From the NCBI RefSeq assembly GCF_932526225.1, contig NC_064042.1, positions 14,459,040 through 14,523,039 on the forward strand: a stretch of 64,000 nucleotides of DNA. Reading direction: 5' to 3'. Both the position numbers and the translations under genes were made by a program. The notes under the pieces are model-generated. The model saw only the letters and a list, made by a program, of their open reading frames with translations. It did not search any database and had not been told where the DNA came from. Source of the stretch: Nematostella vectensis. Its lineage: Eukaryota; Cnidaria; Anthozoa; Actiniaria; Edwardsiidae. This document shows, piece by piece, positions 12,501-27,500 of the stretch (positions are counted from its first letter, which is position 1; each line of letters opens with the position of its first letter).

Positions 12501-15500
12501 TTTGATCCTCGATGTAGTAGTCACATGTAAACGACGAATAGAAATTTGCATAGGGATCGTTATTAACGCATAAGCTAAGTTGCTTGTTTGTTTCAGAAAG
12601 TAAGGGGTTGAATTTAAGATTTTCTAATCGATCATGATCGAATCTAATTACGCCATTTTGCTGTTCAAAAAGCGCTGATTGAAAATCTTCATCCGATAAA
12701 TGACAAAAACGCAAAACGTTAGCTAAGGAATATTCAGATTACTTATCACACTATCCGCTGCCGGCTGCCTGGATTTTACCTTCGGCTGCATCCTGTTTCT
12801 GATCTCTAATAATTAGGCGGTCTAGTATGAAGTAAGCCCTCTTCCCTTCAGCTCTCGCCTTCTTCATCTCTTCGATTTTAGCTTCCCTCTTAAGAAGTGT
12901 AGCCCTTGCAAGATCTTCTGCAACGTAGAGACCCGCCGGCTTGTCAATCCTGGCCTTTCTCACAACCGCCTCCTTCGTCTTCCAGTCCTTGAGTTTACAG
13001 ACAATCGTCCTCGGCCTCTTTTTCTCCGACTGCGTCAAGGATCTGCCCTTTGCCTTTTTCCTTTCTACGCGGTGGGCCCTTTCGATCTCAATCTCCAAAC
13101 CAAGCTTCGTCTGGATCGCCTCTTTCACTTTAGCTTCTGAATCGGCCCACGACTCTCCTGGACTTTCGGGTATTCCGGACACACGTATATTATTACGTCT
13201 CGACTGGTTCTCGAGATACTCGAGAGCGTCCTTTACTTTAACAACCTCGCTGTCAGTCTCTTTAACTTTCTTGTTGATAGGCCCAAAGCGTTCAACCTCA
13301 CTCTGAGTGAACTCAAGGCTTGCCTTTAGGCCCGAAACCTTCTCTACCAGGTCATCAACCCGGCTACTTATCTGCGATACCATTGATTCAAATAGGGGTC
13401 TCATCATGGATTCCTGGACGGCCAGAAGATTTTTCACGGCCGCCATTGTAACCAATTCCTCGTCCTCGACGATAGTAGTCGGACCGGGAGATAAAGAATC
13501 AGTTCGGTTCTTCGCTGCCTTTTTTGATGACTTTCTCGACATGATTAAATACAAAGACGCAACAAATTAAAAGAGCAAACTAAACAAAATGGAAATAAAA
13601 AATGACTAGTTATATTCTCCCATCAATGCTGTACTTTGATAAGCACATGTATCCATGATAAGCACATGTATCTATCTAAAGCAGAAGTCATTTGTCACGA
13701 CAGGTCTTAGGTTACGACGTCATAGATTACCACAGTTCAAGTCTTTGACTGTGAAAAGGCTGTCACATAAATCATATTTGACATAGTGAAGTTGTAGAAA
13801 TATTATGGTAATTATATCTTCTAGTACTTCCTCCTCCGAATCATGTGGACCAACACAGTGAGCAGCGTTACCAGAACCCGACACTGCACAACTTCAGCGG
13901 AACAGGGAATCTCCGCCCGCCGCCTGATGGAGTCTACGGCGGACGCTACAGACTTTGCAACAGACCGTAAGTTCTTTTGTTTTGAGAAAAATCAGCGCCT
14001 AGAATTATATCAAGAAACGAGCAATAAGCCAGAAATAAACTATTATCGAGTCACACCCAGCGTTAAGACAATGTGATCATGCCGGAAGATATGATGGAGA
14101 AAGAAGGTCGCTGTGCACAAAATGGACCTAGACTTCGTATTATTGTAAATAAATTTAACGTTCACAGGCTTGTAGAGCCAGTTTTATTGCTTTACTAAGT
14201 CATGATCGAGAATACGGTCATGAACCCAGGATGCCACCCTTGGTAGTCGCAAACAGACAGTGATAATCATACCAAAATGCCTTTTTTAATGTATTGCATT
14301 CAGAAAAAGGGTGCGGTATTTTTTCCATTGAATTCCGTGTAAACATTCTTTTTACCTAATAGTAGTGTGTGTCGCTTTGGGAACACCTGCTCGTTTGCCC
14401 ATGGACAGGAAGAGCTGAATTACTGGAAATTCTGTTACGAGCAGTCGCAAACAGACCAGGCAGAGCCTATTGAAGCGCCGATAAAGTCCGAAAGTGAGGT
14501 TAGTCGCATTCGTAATTTCATGATTTTCAAACCACAGACAAACAAGCAAAGCCTTCGATTTATTTCTCGGTCAACATTGAGATGAACGTAATTCCGTTAA
14601 AGGAGGAGCGTCATGCCTTCTCAAACCTTCCGAAACTGATAGCCCGGATCGATCTCTGAGACGGGGGAAAAATGCCGTTGATAAATCTTCAAAATTATCT
14701 CTGTTTTACTGTCCATCTCTTTTACTGCCCTCCTCTTTATCTCGGATATTTTTGCTACTGGTGGTCTCTGCTTATTCCTAGTCACAGTCACAGTCATCAC
14801 CTTGGAAGAATATCCGGCAAATAGAATATTTTGTTAGTAGAGGGAAGTGTAATTTATCTGTTCAGCCACGCAAAGCTCCGAAGCGTAACGCCGGAATTAA
14901 CAACGAAATAAACATCGAATACCAACCACAACATTACCTTAGAGTCTTCGATATGGCCTCCACGTACCTCTCCAAGCGCTGAAAACATAAAGACGCTTAT
15001 TTCATCAAGAAATAAGAGATTTTTCAGGGAGTTTGAGTCAAAACAAACAGTACGATTAACTAGCGCGATTCTCTTGCAATCTTTTTTACACGATACTCTC
15101 GTATCATGGACATCTCTGATCTTTACGGGCTCTCATATCTCGTATATTATAAAACTCGCAGTTATTTTTTTTATAAAAAGGATTGTGTTTTTTTTTCACA
15201 TAGCTGCTGGAAAATTTGGAAGGAGTTGCCTTGGCTACTACACCAGAAAACCCTAACGTCCGCCTTAAGGGCGACAAGGAGCGATATGACTACACGTGGA
15301 CATTCAAGCTGGACTATAAGGTATATCATGACTACTTGGAGCAGACCTACTGTTTAATTATTTTATCATTTGCCATGGCCAGTCAGACTTTTCTATCCAT
15401 GAGTACAGCTGAACGCAAATGAAAATGTCCATATAAATAGCTGTCCGCTTAGGAGAGTGTCCGTAAGTAGAGATTTCTGTGGTCTTAATGTCCATACATA

Positions 15501-18500
15501 AGAGCTGTTTTCATGACGCTAGCTTTGTCCTTTTGCGCGTGCTCGGAGTTGTCGCCTCTTGCGTTAAAGCGACATGGATCTATTTTCTTTGTAGAACGTG
15601 TCAAGTATAAATGAGTAGAGCAGTCCGTAGACGAGAGTATCCGTATAGGGAGACTGTCCGCCAGTAAAGCTGTAAGGATTGTAAGAATTTTCTTAGTAGA
15701 GCCGTCCGCTTTTACGTTTACTTAAAGATATTCTTATGACCATGCTAATAAAAGTGATCTTAAGAATAGCTTACCACATATGAAATTGACCGTAAGTAGT
15801 GCGCATATATAATCGTCTGTAAGTAGATCTTTTCGCTTACAAGAGTGCCGGTAGTAGAGCTGTCCGCTTACGAGAATGTCAGTCAGTAGAGCTGCCCCAA
15901 TCTGAAGTTTTCCGTAAGTAGTGCTATGTGTTTACAAGATTACCTGTTTGCAGATAGTTGACTTAATATTTCAGGCTTGGTGATACTAATCCTAGTACAT
16001 TAACAATTCCAATAAATTGATAATTTTCCTTTTCATCCCGTCAACAGTCAAGCCAGGCTGGGCATCTTTGCCGTGTTGACCTTAAAGATCGGCGTAATAT
16101 CTCCTTCTGCATCTCCAAGATCAAGGTAACAGACGAAAACGGACAAGAGGGAACTGAAGAGGTCCTTTCGAAAGACAAGATGTTTCATGAGTTTCCCAAG
16201 CGCCGTAGCACGAGTGACCATTCTACAAAAGTCGAAGTGTGGGTATCCTTCACTACAACTGTGTTTGGAAGCTTTAGCCAATGCATTTTGTTCGACTTCG
16301 GGAAGGGTCCGTGCCTCGTGAAGAATTTCAACGTTGACATCGTCAGTGACGAAGAACTGTATACGCTGAAACAGGCCAGACAAGAGGTAACTGATATACT
16401 TTGATTATAATAGGGTTGCTCGTCTTATTAGACGATATAACAATCAAAACGCGATGTTATTTCACCTGATGCGTCTAATTGTTATGGTGATAATACACAA
16501 GCCTTTTCGATATTGCTGCCTTTCTTTTTGAATACGTAAATAAATACGTAACTATTAGCTATAAGTCATTTGCAGTTAAGGACACTATTGCCATACAGAA
16601 TTCGATTGGCAATTGAAAGAATGAAAGCAAGGAATCTCAAGCAATCAAATTGGAATCTCAGTGAGTTTTCTAAGTGACAAATAAATAAATCCAAAACTAA
16701 CAGGTCCCCAAGAACTCGACGTGGAACCCAGAGGACTCGGTAATAGTTCGTACAGTCACGGACCGACGCGTTGATGCTGTGGAGGAGCTACAGATAAAAT
16801 ACCCATGTCCAGCTGATCCACAGAGTTTGGTATCCACGCAAATACTGAGTGGTAAACTCAACGAGCGTAGCTATCACCAGACCATGCACCAGCTGCTGTT
16901 TGTGGAGGAGGTGTTCATGAAGCAGCAAATTGCCAGGTGAAATTCACCTTTCATCTCCTAACCTCTGTCTTATTCTCCTTACATATACACCATATGTACA
17001 TCAATCTCCTTACTTACCGTCATCATCTTACCGTGGTCTGCATTAAATCCTCCCTCTTTTGACATACCCTACCCTCTTACCCTACCCTGTCCTACGTTAC
17101 GATGTACTTTACCACACCTCACCTCACCTCATCTCAAGCCCACCTTACCGCACCCAACCCTACCTCAACGAACCCCACCCCACTTTATCACACCAACCCA
17201 CCTCACCTCAACGACCCCACCTTACTTCACCTCACCTAACTTATCATACCGTTATCTAACCTGACACCCAAGCTTACCTCACCTCGACCCGCCCCACCCC
17301 TCTCCATCTCACCTCACCCAAACCCGCTCTACCCAGCCCTCCTTACCCTACCTCACCTCGTCTTATCTTTTTATACCACTATCTCACCCAACTACAATTA
17401 CTAAAATATCTTATTTGCTAAACAGATTTTCAATGGAAAGAGTCACCCTGCTTGGGCGTGACAGCCTATTTTCTGATGACATGGGGTTCCAGCGTGCTGG
17501 CGAAGGTCTGTTTGGTTCTTTACCTCTACAGACGCCTGTCACGATCGACGACAGTGCCGGGCGGTTATGCAATCGCAATGTAGAGGCTATGTACCTAAGG
17601 CTCTCCAGCGACCCCTGCAAGGTGTTTGAAGTACCAATCCACAAACTGGAGAGCGAGGGGGTTACCATCAAGCTCTCAGAGAATGTTTGCAAAGAACTTA
17701 AGGTGCTTTAAATACTTTTTTCTGAAATGAATTACTAACCTCGTAATCTCAATTTAAACCAATGACATTACACCCATCACCTCAGAGCATGTATTATACG
17801 TGGGGTTGCGGTTGTAAATTGCTGCTTTTAAGGACCTTACTTTAAATGTTTTTAAACCAAGCGAAATAATATATACGTCGTTTCTATCGTCTATAGATCC
17901 ACGACAAATCGGAAGTTGATGTGGACGCCATGTTTAAGCTGACTCGTGACTCTCTCTGTCGAATGCATCAGGCAGTTGATTGTATCGCCCCAGTTCATCT
18001 AAGACTTCTGTTTCCTAAACCACAGCCTCTAAGGATAAAAGAGGTTAGTCATAGTCATACATTAGTTTTATTAAAACTAAATTGAAATCCAACGTCAATT
18101 GCTAAGGTATTTTTCTTGGCCATAACGTCTTGGCCATGGCCGTTGCCCCATCTTAAAGTGATAGGGCATCCTAATGAAATTTAAAATAAAGATTTTTTAT
18201 GATAAAATTATAATTATTTGGTCGCAACGGATCCTCACACTTCCAAATGTGACTCGAGTTACGGCTAATAAACAAAAATAAGTTTACTTTTTTTATTTGC
18301 ATTTATATATTATTAATTGTTAAATTTACTTTTTCCTTATTACTCTTTGCAGGTTCGTATTCACTGGGGCTGGATTCTGGATAAACGTTTAAACGACAGC
18401 CAGAAAGCCGTCATCCGGGCTATCGCTAAAAGAGAGCCACCCTCCCCTCCTGTGGTAGTGTTTGGGCCATTCGGAACTGGAAAGTCGTTCACATTGAATC

Positions 18501-21500
18501 AGGGAGTGCGCCAGCTCCTAACGTCTGGGAAGAATAGAATTCTTCTTTGTACGAAGACTAACTCGGCCGCCGACATACACGTGGAACTCTTACACCAGTA
18601 CCTGACAGAAGAGAATGGTATACGTTCTGCTAAACCATTTAGGATCTATGGTTCAGATCGTAAACCCAGCACGTGCTCACGCACTGGCCTGCTTTACAGC
18701 AATCTCAATAGTGGTAAAGACGGGTTCTTCATGCCAACAAGGGAAGCCGTCATAAGATACCGTGTTGTCATCACAACACTTGCCACGTCACAGCTGTTGA
18801 TGAAGATTAAGCTGAATCATGGCTTTTTCTCGCACATTCTGGTGGATGAAGCTGCTCAAGCCTGGGAACCAGAAGCTCTGATCCCACTGGGCTTAGCGGG
18901 ACCTAACACGCAGGTCGTCTTCACGGGGGATCACATGCAGGTCTGAGCTTTAAGTTTTGTTCACATTAGAGCATAAAATCAGGGGGTAATAACTTCGTTT
19001 AGACTCAAGTTAATATGAACTTTTTTTTCTTTTATCTGGACGGTACAAACTTTGTGTTTGCTTGGTCCTGTTCTCTAGGGCTATAGGCTACAATTTTGCC
19101 AGATAAGTATTTTAGTTTCGACAATTTGTATCACCCAAATAGCAAAATTAGTTGTATAGAACTGTACAATACTATTTTTGCTATCATATGACCTTTATAC
19201 TTCATCTACCAATGCTACAAAATTTCGTGTTCATTGCAGAAGAATTGCAGACATTGCAGAAGAATGGTCTTTTTTGCTTCTTATGATATTTTTGTCAATC
19301 CATCTTATTTCACCTGACAATTTAAAATAGTTTATATTTTTTGCTTCTAGATGAGTCCAGAGGTATACTCGAAATCCCTATTCAACGAAGCCCTCAGGAA
19401 TGCTCAGAGTTCAGGAGGCTCTCAGGAATGGGGATTACAGAAGTCACTGCCAGAGCGTCTCTTCGATCAGTACAATATGTTAACGAATGAGCATTTCCTC
19501 AAGTCTCATGTCATGTTTCTAACTGAGAACTACCGCAGCAACGAGGTCATTCTCCAATTTTCCTCCGACTGCTTCTATGGAAAAAAGCTAGTTGCCGGCG
19601 GGGCAGGAGATAATCTCCCTCATCCGGATTTGGGACCCCTCATGTTCTACTCCGCTAGAGGAAAGGAGGAAATTCAACATGACAACTCTTTTCTAAACGC
19701 CTCTGAGGTTGATGAGGTTGTCAAAAGAGTCGACGAATTGGCGGAGAAATGGCCAAATCTTCAATGGGGAGAGGAACAGCTGAGTGAGATAGCCGTGCTG
19801 TCGGCATACCACTACCAGGTGAGAGCCAATTAGAATACACAGATATGCCAAAACAGACAGACAGACTGACTGGCAGACAGACACATGGACAGAAAAAGGG
19901 ACACGCAAACAAAAAGACAGAATATGAGACAGACAAACAGTCAGAATAAAAATGGCCTTTCAAACTACTGCCTCGCTCATCCTTGCTCACCTCCTCTTCA
20001 TGTTTGTAGTCTGCATGCTTTGTGCTTCTTAAAACCTAAAAACTCATTTTACCTTTGTTCTACATACAGGTCCGTGCAATAAGAGATAGGCTGAAGCGAA
20101 AAGGGCTTCGGAGAGTGACCGTGGATACCATTCATAACGTACAAGGTACACAGTCAAAAGTGTGGAGCTGCCCTAGTGATCTCTGCATGATCTTGATTTA
20201 TTGTTCCATAAAACATCCTTTAATTAACTAATCCAAGAGATACATCAGGAATTTATCACCGCTGGTTCTACCGCTGAGAAAAAATTAAAGCCTTTTCCTG
20301 ATTGTTTGAAGCGCAGATTGCCGGTGTGATTGGATCTGACTCTTGTTGATACAGTATTTCTTCTTCTTAGGCCGTGAGTTTCGAGCAGTGTTCATCAGCA
20401 CTGTACGCACGTCGCATACTGTCAAACCCCTGATAGATCAACACACAGCCGAGTGTTCGAAAGACGAGTTGTACTTCGAGTTTCTCTCCGATCCAAAGCT
20501 CCTCAACACTGCTATCACGCGCGCCAAGTCACTCGTGGCAGTAGTCGGGGACCCGGTGTCGCTTTGTACCGTAGGCGACTGCCGACGACTTTGGAAAGAC
20601 TTCATCAAGAGATGTAACGACCTGAGAGCTTTTTATGGATACACAATGGAACAGCTGAACGAAGAGATAAAGGCAGTCATCAATGTGATTGAGATGAACC
20701 CTGCTGCTAAACCATTTGTCAGCGATTATCAGGTAGAGCAGAAACAGGAGAAAAATGAAACCGACAGCGATGTCGAGAACGAAGATGCTGCCTCATTTCA
20801 AGAGCAGGAAGCTTCAGACACTGCTTCTGTGATGTCTTCTGGAAATGAAGAGGAGCTAGAACAGGAAGGGGAGTGTCCCTCCAAGTTGCTCGATGAAACA
20901 TTGGAAGACGAGTCCGTGCCCCCTGCAGTTATGGACGGGATCATTAGGGCTCTAAGGGACAAGTGCGAGGAAATGCGAAGCAAGAAAGCCCATTTACCAT
21001 CACTACAAGACTCCGAGTTTCCGCCTTTGGGCTCAAAGCCAGTGTTGAAGAAGAACGCTGGAATATGGAATACCGCCTCACCAATGACCACTCACCGCCT
21101 CACCAATGACACATCTGACTATGAGATCAAGCGAGTAAACGGAAAAGAGGTTATTCGTTTGGTTGACACTGGAATACGTTTCAAACAGTCCGAGAGACAA
21201 CAACGTCTTACAGTTGTCAATGTACCACGGTCCATTAGTCTAGACCCAGAGATCCTGAATCGGCGAGTGGGAGAAAATCCGGAGAGGTTCATCGTATGTG
21301 AACTTCGGATTAGCTCAGACCGGTTTCGGACTTCCTATGCTGTAGTTGCTGATACGAAAACGCCGGATATAGTGATCAAAGGTCATGTCCGGCAAGCCTT
21401 CGACCGTGACACAGTAGTTGTCGACTTGAAATGTGATGAAGATGCCAAGAAAAACGAGGAAAAAACCGAGGACAAATATGAGAAAAATGAAGAGGCAAGG

Positions 21501-24500
21501 AACTCGGGAGTTATCCTAGGTATGTAACAAACATGCTTTTGTTATGAAAATGTTTTGTCATCCATTTTTATGCCACTTGATTTACAAAGAATATTTAGAA
21601 TGAATTACAAAATGTGTCACAACTTAAAGCGGCATTGTCAGCAGTTTACTTCCGGAGGGCCGACGGAAACCTCAACCAACAAGAGACAACAGAATACCCG
21701 CCTTATTAAACAGGCCATTCGCTCTAAATTACCAGTCACATCCTCAAGGAAACTACAAGTAGACACACTGATTTTGCAATTTTGAAATAATTATCGCGTT
21801 TTTCGTTAAAAATCATCGGAGATTGTTACGTAATCGAATGTTAGTAAACTGGTGACAATGCCCCTTTACAAATCTGTCTTCTTAATCCAAATGTTCAACC
21901 ATGTAACCTTCAACATAAGCTATGCATGTTAACAAATAATAGCTTTTCTTTCCCTTGTTTCTGTCAGGAGTGAAAGACCACATCATCAATCCTAAAGAGC
22001 GTCAGTACGTTTGTACTGCCGACTACGACAATCCTGCAGTCATGAAGCCCATCAATAAGTCCGTCAGAAACTTAATAAACCTAACGTACGAGGGCTGCAA
22101 GGATGTGCCAATCCATAGGTCTATTACACAGGGGAATGAACCAATCTACCGAGTTGACTTGTTGAAGAGAGAAAAACTGTTATCAACCCAAAACCTGTTT
22201 GTGGTTAGGTTTCTTCAGTGGCGTTCAGATTGCACTTTACCTTTGGGAATCGTTACCAAAGTGCTGCCGAGGGGCGAGTCGAAGGCTAAATGCATGGAGA
22301 TTTTGAAGGCTGATCACTGTCTACGAGCTTCGTTCAAGAGTGAAACGGTTGAAGAGGTGAAAAGGATCGTAGGGTACGTTTGGGAGGTACCAGAAGAGGA
22401 AAAGGAGACTCGACCAAGAGTCAACAGTGCATTCACGATTGATCCAGAAATGTCCAAAGACTTAGATGATGCTTTGTCTGTTGAAGAGCTATCTGATGGG
22501 TCGGCTAAAGTTGGTATTCATATCGCGGGTAAGTAGATATTCACATTTGTCAACGCTGAATGTGCTTAACAATTTTCAATTGCAATTTATAATTATACAT
22601 GACTAGAACATTTCTCCTTAGGGAAAGGGGCTTTTTCATTATTTATAATATCTGCTACGGGGCAGACGCCTTTGTACCCCTCCCCGTTTATGTAGTTATC
22701 TCTATGAAGTTCAGGCTCTGAACATCAATAATGGTGAAATCCGACGAGTCCAATAACCTACTTCGGTAAAACATTTAACTAATAACATATATTTCGGCCA
22801 TTTGCAACAGCCTTCATCAGAAAAGAAAAGAAATAGATACCACATACGCATTGGTTTGCTTGTGTATTATTAATATATGGTTGTTTTACATATATTTAGT
22901 TCTAATTTTATTATTATATTTAGATGTCAGCTACTTCGTCAAGCCTGAAAGTGCATTGGACAAAGAAGCACGCTTACGGGGGACAACCTACTACCCAAAC
23001 ACTGGTGACCCAAACACCCCTATGCTCCCAGAAGAAATAAGCGAAGGATGCTGCAGCCTCTTGCCCGGCTGTGACCGTCTGGCAGTGTCAGTCTACCTGA
23101 CGCTCGACAACAGTGGTGAGCTCATTGGCGAACCAAAAGTCGTGCGAACTGTGCTACGTTCACGCTGCAAGCTAAGCTACTCTCAAGCTCAGAAGATCAT
23201 TGATGGCGATTCCTCAGAACTCAAGCGAGAGATACAGTTTCTTCATAAACTTGCCCAAGCAAGAAGGCACAAGCGACTTGGAGATGCGTCCTTTGACCAT
23301 TTGACTGGTAAGGAAGAAAGAGAGGACATCGATGCGCATGAGCTTGTTGAGGAAATGATGATCTTGGCCAATCATGTCGTTGCTAAGATTCTCTTCGCAA
23401 AACAGCCCGCCCTTACTCCCTTAAGAGCTCAGCTTTCTCCCAAAGAACATCGATTGATGGAGTGGGTTAGAGAATATGGGGACATTGCTCTCCTATCGCT
23501 GTCTCTTAGGAAGTATGTAGAGAACCATGCTGGGATGGACGAGATCAGTCAACCAGGGAAAGATATCATGATCAATAAAAGACTCTGGAGCAAAATTCTC
23601 GAAGCTGTGGAGGAAGAAGACTTCCGAAAGCTTACGCACCTAATCTGCAGCGATGCCAATCACCCGCAGCTTGCGGTGGCGCACCAAGGACTGAACAGAA
23701 TCCAGACTAAGTCTATCTACACCCCTTCATATGGTAAGGACAAAGAACACACAAGACATCACTCGCTTGGCCTAGAAGTCTACACGCATTTCACGTCTCC
23801 CATCCGTCGCTATATCGACATTGTTGTCCACAGGATGCTGTTGAGAGATGAAGGCAAGGAAAGGGTGTATTGTGAGGATGATATCTATCGAATCTGTAGA
23901 AGGAGCACCTTCTTTTTTTCCGATTCCAAGAATTTTGGGAAGGCATGTCAACGGATGAAGCTGGCTGTCCAGCTGCAAGATAAGAACCATGAGACAGATA
24001 CTGTGATCGAATCCATCGCGGATGCTTTCATGTCCTTGCTTGTTCTAAGCAGTGAAGACGATCATTTGATGCCAAAGCAAAGAGAGATCAAATTCGATCA
24101 CCTTGCACCAATGACGGTTGACGTTAACAAAGAAACGAAGGAAATTCTTCTGGCATGGAGATGGAGAATGTACGAAGCACCAACTTACAACAGCAGTGAG
24201 GAGAACACAAAGGACTTGAAGAAAATTGTCTTTAAGCAATTCCCCGAGGGCCCATCAATTAAAGTGAACAGGTTACAATGGCCAAAGATAATAGAAGCCG
24301 TTAAAACAAAAGATGGTAAGAAGCTTAAAGAGATCGTTCGCGACATCGAGGATCCCATCATATCTCAACCACCTCGTGCACCTGTTTGCAAGCCCGGTGC
24401 TGCCGTTAAATCTAAGCCCGATTCTCCCATCTATGCGCATCCTAACGTCGGCCAGACCTTGACACTTCCTCCGATACCACCAATGGCTGAAGGCCATTTC

Positions 24501-27500
24501 TACGACAAGATCATGACGCTGAAGAAGTTCGATACCGTAAAAGTGCAACTATCTGCACACTTGACCGAAGGGGTACTTTGTCCTGAGATCCAACTATTCA
24601 AAGTTTCCCCACGCGTCAGTATCTGCCTGGAGCATCGCGTCCATACCAAAAAATGCTTCGCTTCCACTGAAAGATACCCTGCGTCACGGGAACACTATGA
24701 TACCGTTGATAACTACATCGGGTCATGGAAACGCGTGCTGTTAATGGAGGCAGCGGTCGCGGCCGTTGAAGAGGACCAGGGCTTCACCATACGCAATCTC
24801 CCTGTGCAATGGCAATGCAAAGACGACCATTTCACGGGAAAATTTCGGTTACTCGAGGACTATTGCCGGGGTCGACAAATAAGTTTTGTTCAAGGCGATC
24901 TGGTGTGCGCCAGAATTCCTCATGGTCACTCAGATGATGCAGCAGATGTTGCGGTTGCCCATTGCATCGTAAGCGCCACTTTTCCAAAGAAAGTAGACGG
25001 AAAAGTGTGGCAATCTGTTGTCGTTCGAGTTCACCAGAAGAGCTCACGATTCCCAGCTGGTGCATATGACGAGAAGCCAATCAAATGTGAAATGAACTTC
25101 ATCCCTCTCTTGCTACCCCACAGGCAAGCATCTAAACAGGCTATTTTATTAGGTTTCTCTTCAGCTGTGAAATGTGAACTTTACTGAATCAGAATGTCAA
25201 CGCCAGACAAAAGAAAAACATCGCAATTCAAGTTTAGTACATTATCGAGTAGCAGTGTTTGGTAATCATATTCAGTATTCTGACTTCTTCGGTGTTTGGT
25301 GAAACGCATGACACCTACCTTACGTTTTCCACAATAAATTAATACAAACTTTTCGGTCATAGAAAAACAAAGATCGTCCTTTGCCGGGCTAATTTTAACT
25401 TTTCGTTCTTGGAAAGAGCTGTATATTAGTTATTCACTGTTATACCGCAAAATACAACAATCACCTGTTACAGCTGATCCTATTTTGGTGGTACAATTAG
25501 TTTTAATTTCAAATATCTGTAGCCGCTGATAATTCCTACAGCAGATACGCTCAGAACCTCTGATAATGTGCTGATATGGGATGTACGTAAATGTTTTTGT
25601 TTATTTCTAGGCGAATGTTCAAGGCCCTCGTACTCGCACTTCCGGACTCAACGCCGCTGGCACTTGCCATCTGCAAAGGCGAAGCTCCACCCCCAGGTTG
25701 GTTTTCCTCATTCATCATGTACAATCATTATGTACAAGCACCGTCACGCAATCTTAGATAACTTGGCAGTGACAATTAATCCATGAGTGTTTGAGAGTTC
25801 GGGCTTGACCCAAAGGTAATATCAACTTCGTTTTTCACTCTTTTTTAATATAGCTATGGTAGCAGGGTAATCCAACTTGGTTCACGATTTGATGATTTAT
25901 TTTGAATATTGAAGTTATTTTGGAAAATGTAACAATCGATACAATTGTTTAATACTTTAGCAGTAAATATAAAACTGGGCCAATGTGTTTTTATTGCAAA
26001 ACAGATAGAGTGTCACGATGGTGGCTTTGTTTGTACACCACCTCAAGGTGCTGTAAAGGAGTTCCCCCACATAACTTGCGTGACGCGTGGTTTCGTATCG
26101 ACCCGTCGGCTATGAAACCCTATGCAAATACAATAATCATCTAAGAAGTGAATTAAAATCCACTTGAAACACATTTAATTTCAACCCATCCTTCAATTAA
26201 ATCAGCTCAAATAAGGATAGTTTTGGATATAAGAAACATAAAGAAAAGAGCATTCGGAGCAGTCGGATCACAGTGGCAAGTCGGAAACAGGGTATTTAAG
26301 TTTAACGTCCACCCCAAGTAGTCATGATAAATAATAATTTTACTCCTAAAAGGATAAAATATATTTGTGAATATATCGTGAAGCTTTATAATAATATTTT
26401 GTTGTTTAAGACCACTTTGAGAGGCCAGACAAACCATTGTCCATCTCAGAAGACGTGAATACAACAGCCTTCAAAAGACTTAATAAATACCAAGAAGATG
26501 CCATCAAGGAAGCCCTGACGCAGCCGTTCACCTTGATTCAAGGGCCACCAGGTATTAGCTCACATACCACGGAATATCCAAAGTAAACAAGTAAACTGTA
26601 AACAGTAAACTGTGCTTTTTTATTCATTTTATCCAGGATCCATTATCCACATCATGAAACAAATCAGATAATCATTATTTGTTATTTTTATAATCATTGT
26701 AGTATTTTATGCAAAATTTTTGTCAAATTTTACGCTCGCTCTGATTGCCTAGAATAGGGTAAGATTTTTTGTGGAATTTAATAGTTTAAAAGTTGAATTC
26801 TAGTGAAAACACATGTTCAAATCTTTGCTAGCATATCATTTGCTCGTAAAATAATGGCCGCAGAATGGCCGCCTTTTGCACGTTTTTTTTTTTTAAAGTC
26901 AGGCGAATACATTTCTTTAACACAACAAATCATGAAGCCCCAAAAAGCCTCCCTTGATTTTACCAATCATCGACCAACCCCTTTTTTCTTAACACTAGAA
27001 GAGCCGGTTTTCGAGTTTTCAGAATATGTTTTCAGGGTTTCAGATTGTTTTTCGATAGTGACGCCTGCAAGAATTATCGTCAAAGCTTTTGAACCGTTAA
27101 CAACGTTTGCCCAACAGACGAATTGCTTTATATAGGATAGAAACGGTGGGACCTGTGTATTTCGTATAGAAAATTGTGTTGATACGGACTTCACCACCGG
27201 TATACCCGAGGTTTATGTCGAAGAACTAAGTGTTATCCATTTATTCACCAGGCACGGGGAAAACCGTGACAGGGGTGCACATAGCCTACTGGTTTGCGTG
27301 CCAGAATCGCAAGACGCCACCGCCGGCCCAACCAGATCCGAAGGATGTCGATGACGAGAATAAGCCACCATCTGCACCACCCCAAGTCCTGTACTGCGGA
27401 CCCTCCAACAAGTCTGTTGACGTCGTGACAGGTTGGTCAATAATGGTTACGGTAATGATTATGATAATGGTGGTGAGGATGATGACGAAGGCAACGACGA

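Larger units (their letters stand above)
9340..13650 (-). mobile_element. Non-LTR retrotransposon (LINE), antisense in a HELZ2-like intron, degraded
   Basis: On the minus strand, in order: an ORF1 with coiled coil and RRM-like core (13542-12751), an AP-endonuclease domain (about 12714-11569) and a reverse transcriptase (about 11530-9632). The 3' end is a TTGTTTAT-type repeat tail at about 9343-9385, as in CR1/L2/Daphne-like LINEs. The RT reads FADDT at its active site. ORF2 is broken between endonuclease and RT. No target duplication was identified, so both ends are approximate. Confidence 0.88.

Noticed and set aside
25118-25187. Gene end at the stop codon 25185-25187
   Set aside because: A GC donor in phase with 25611 joins directly to the second helicase expected for HELZ2; the read-through tail has no family character.
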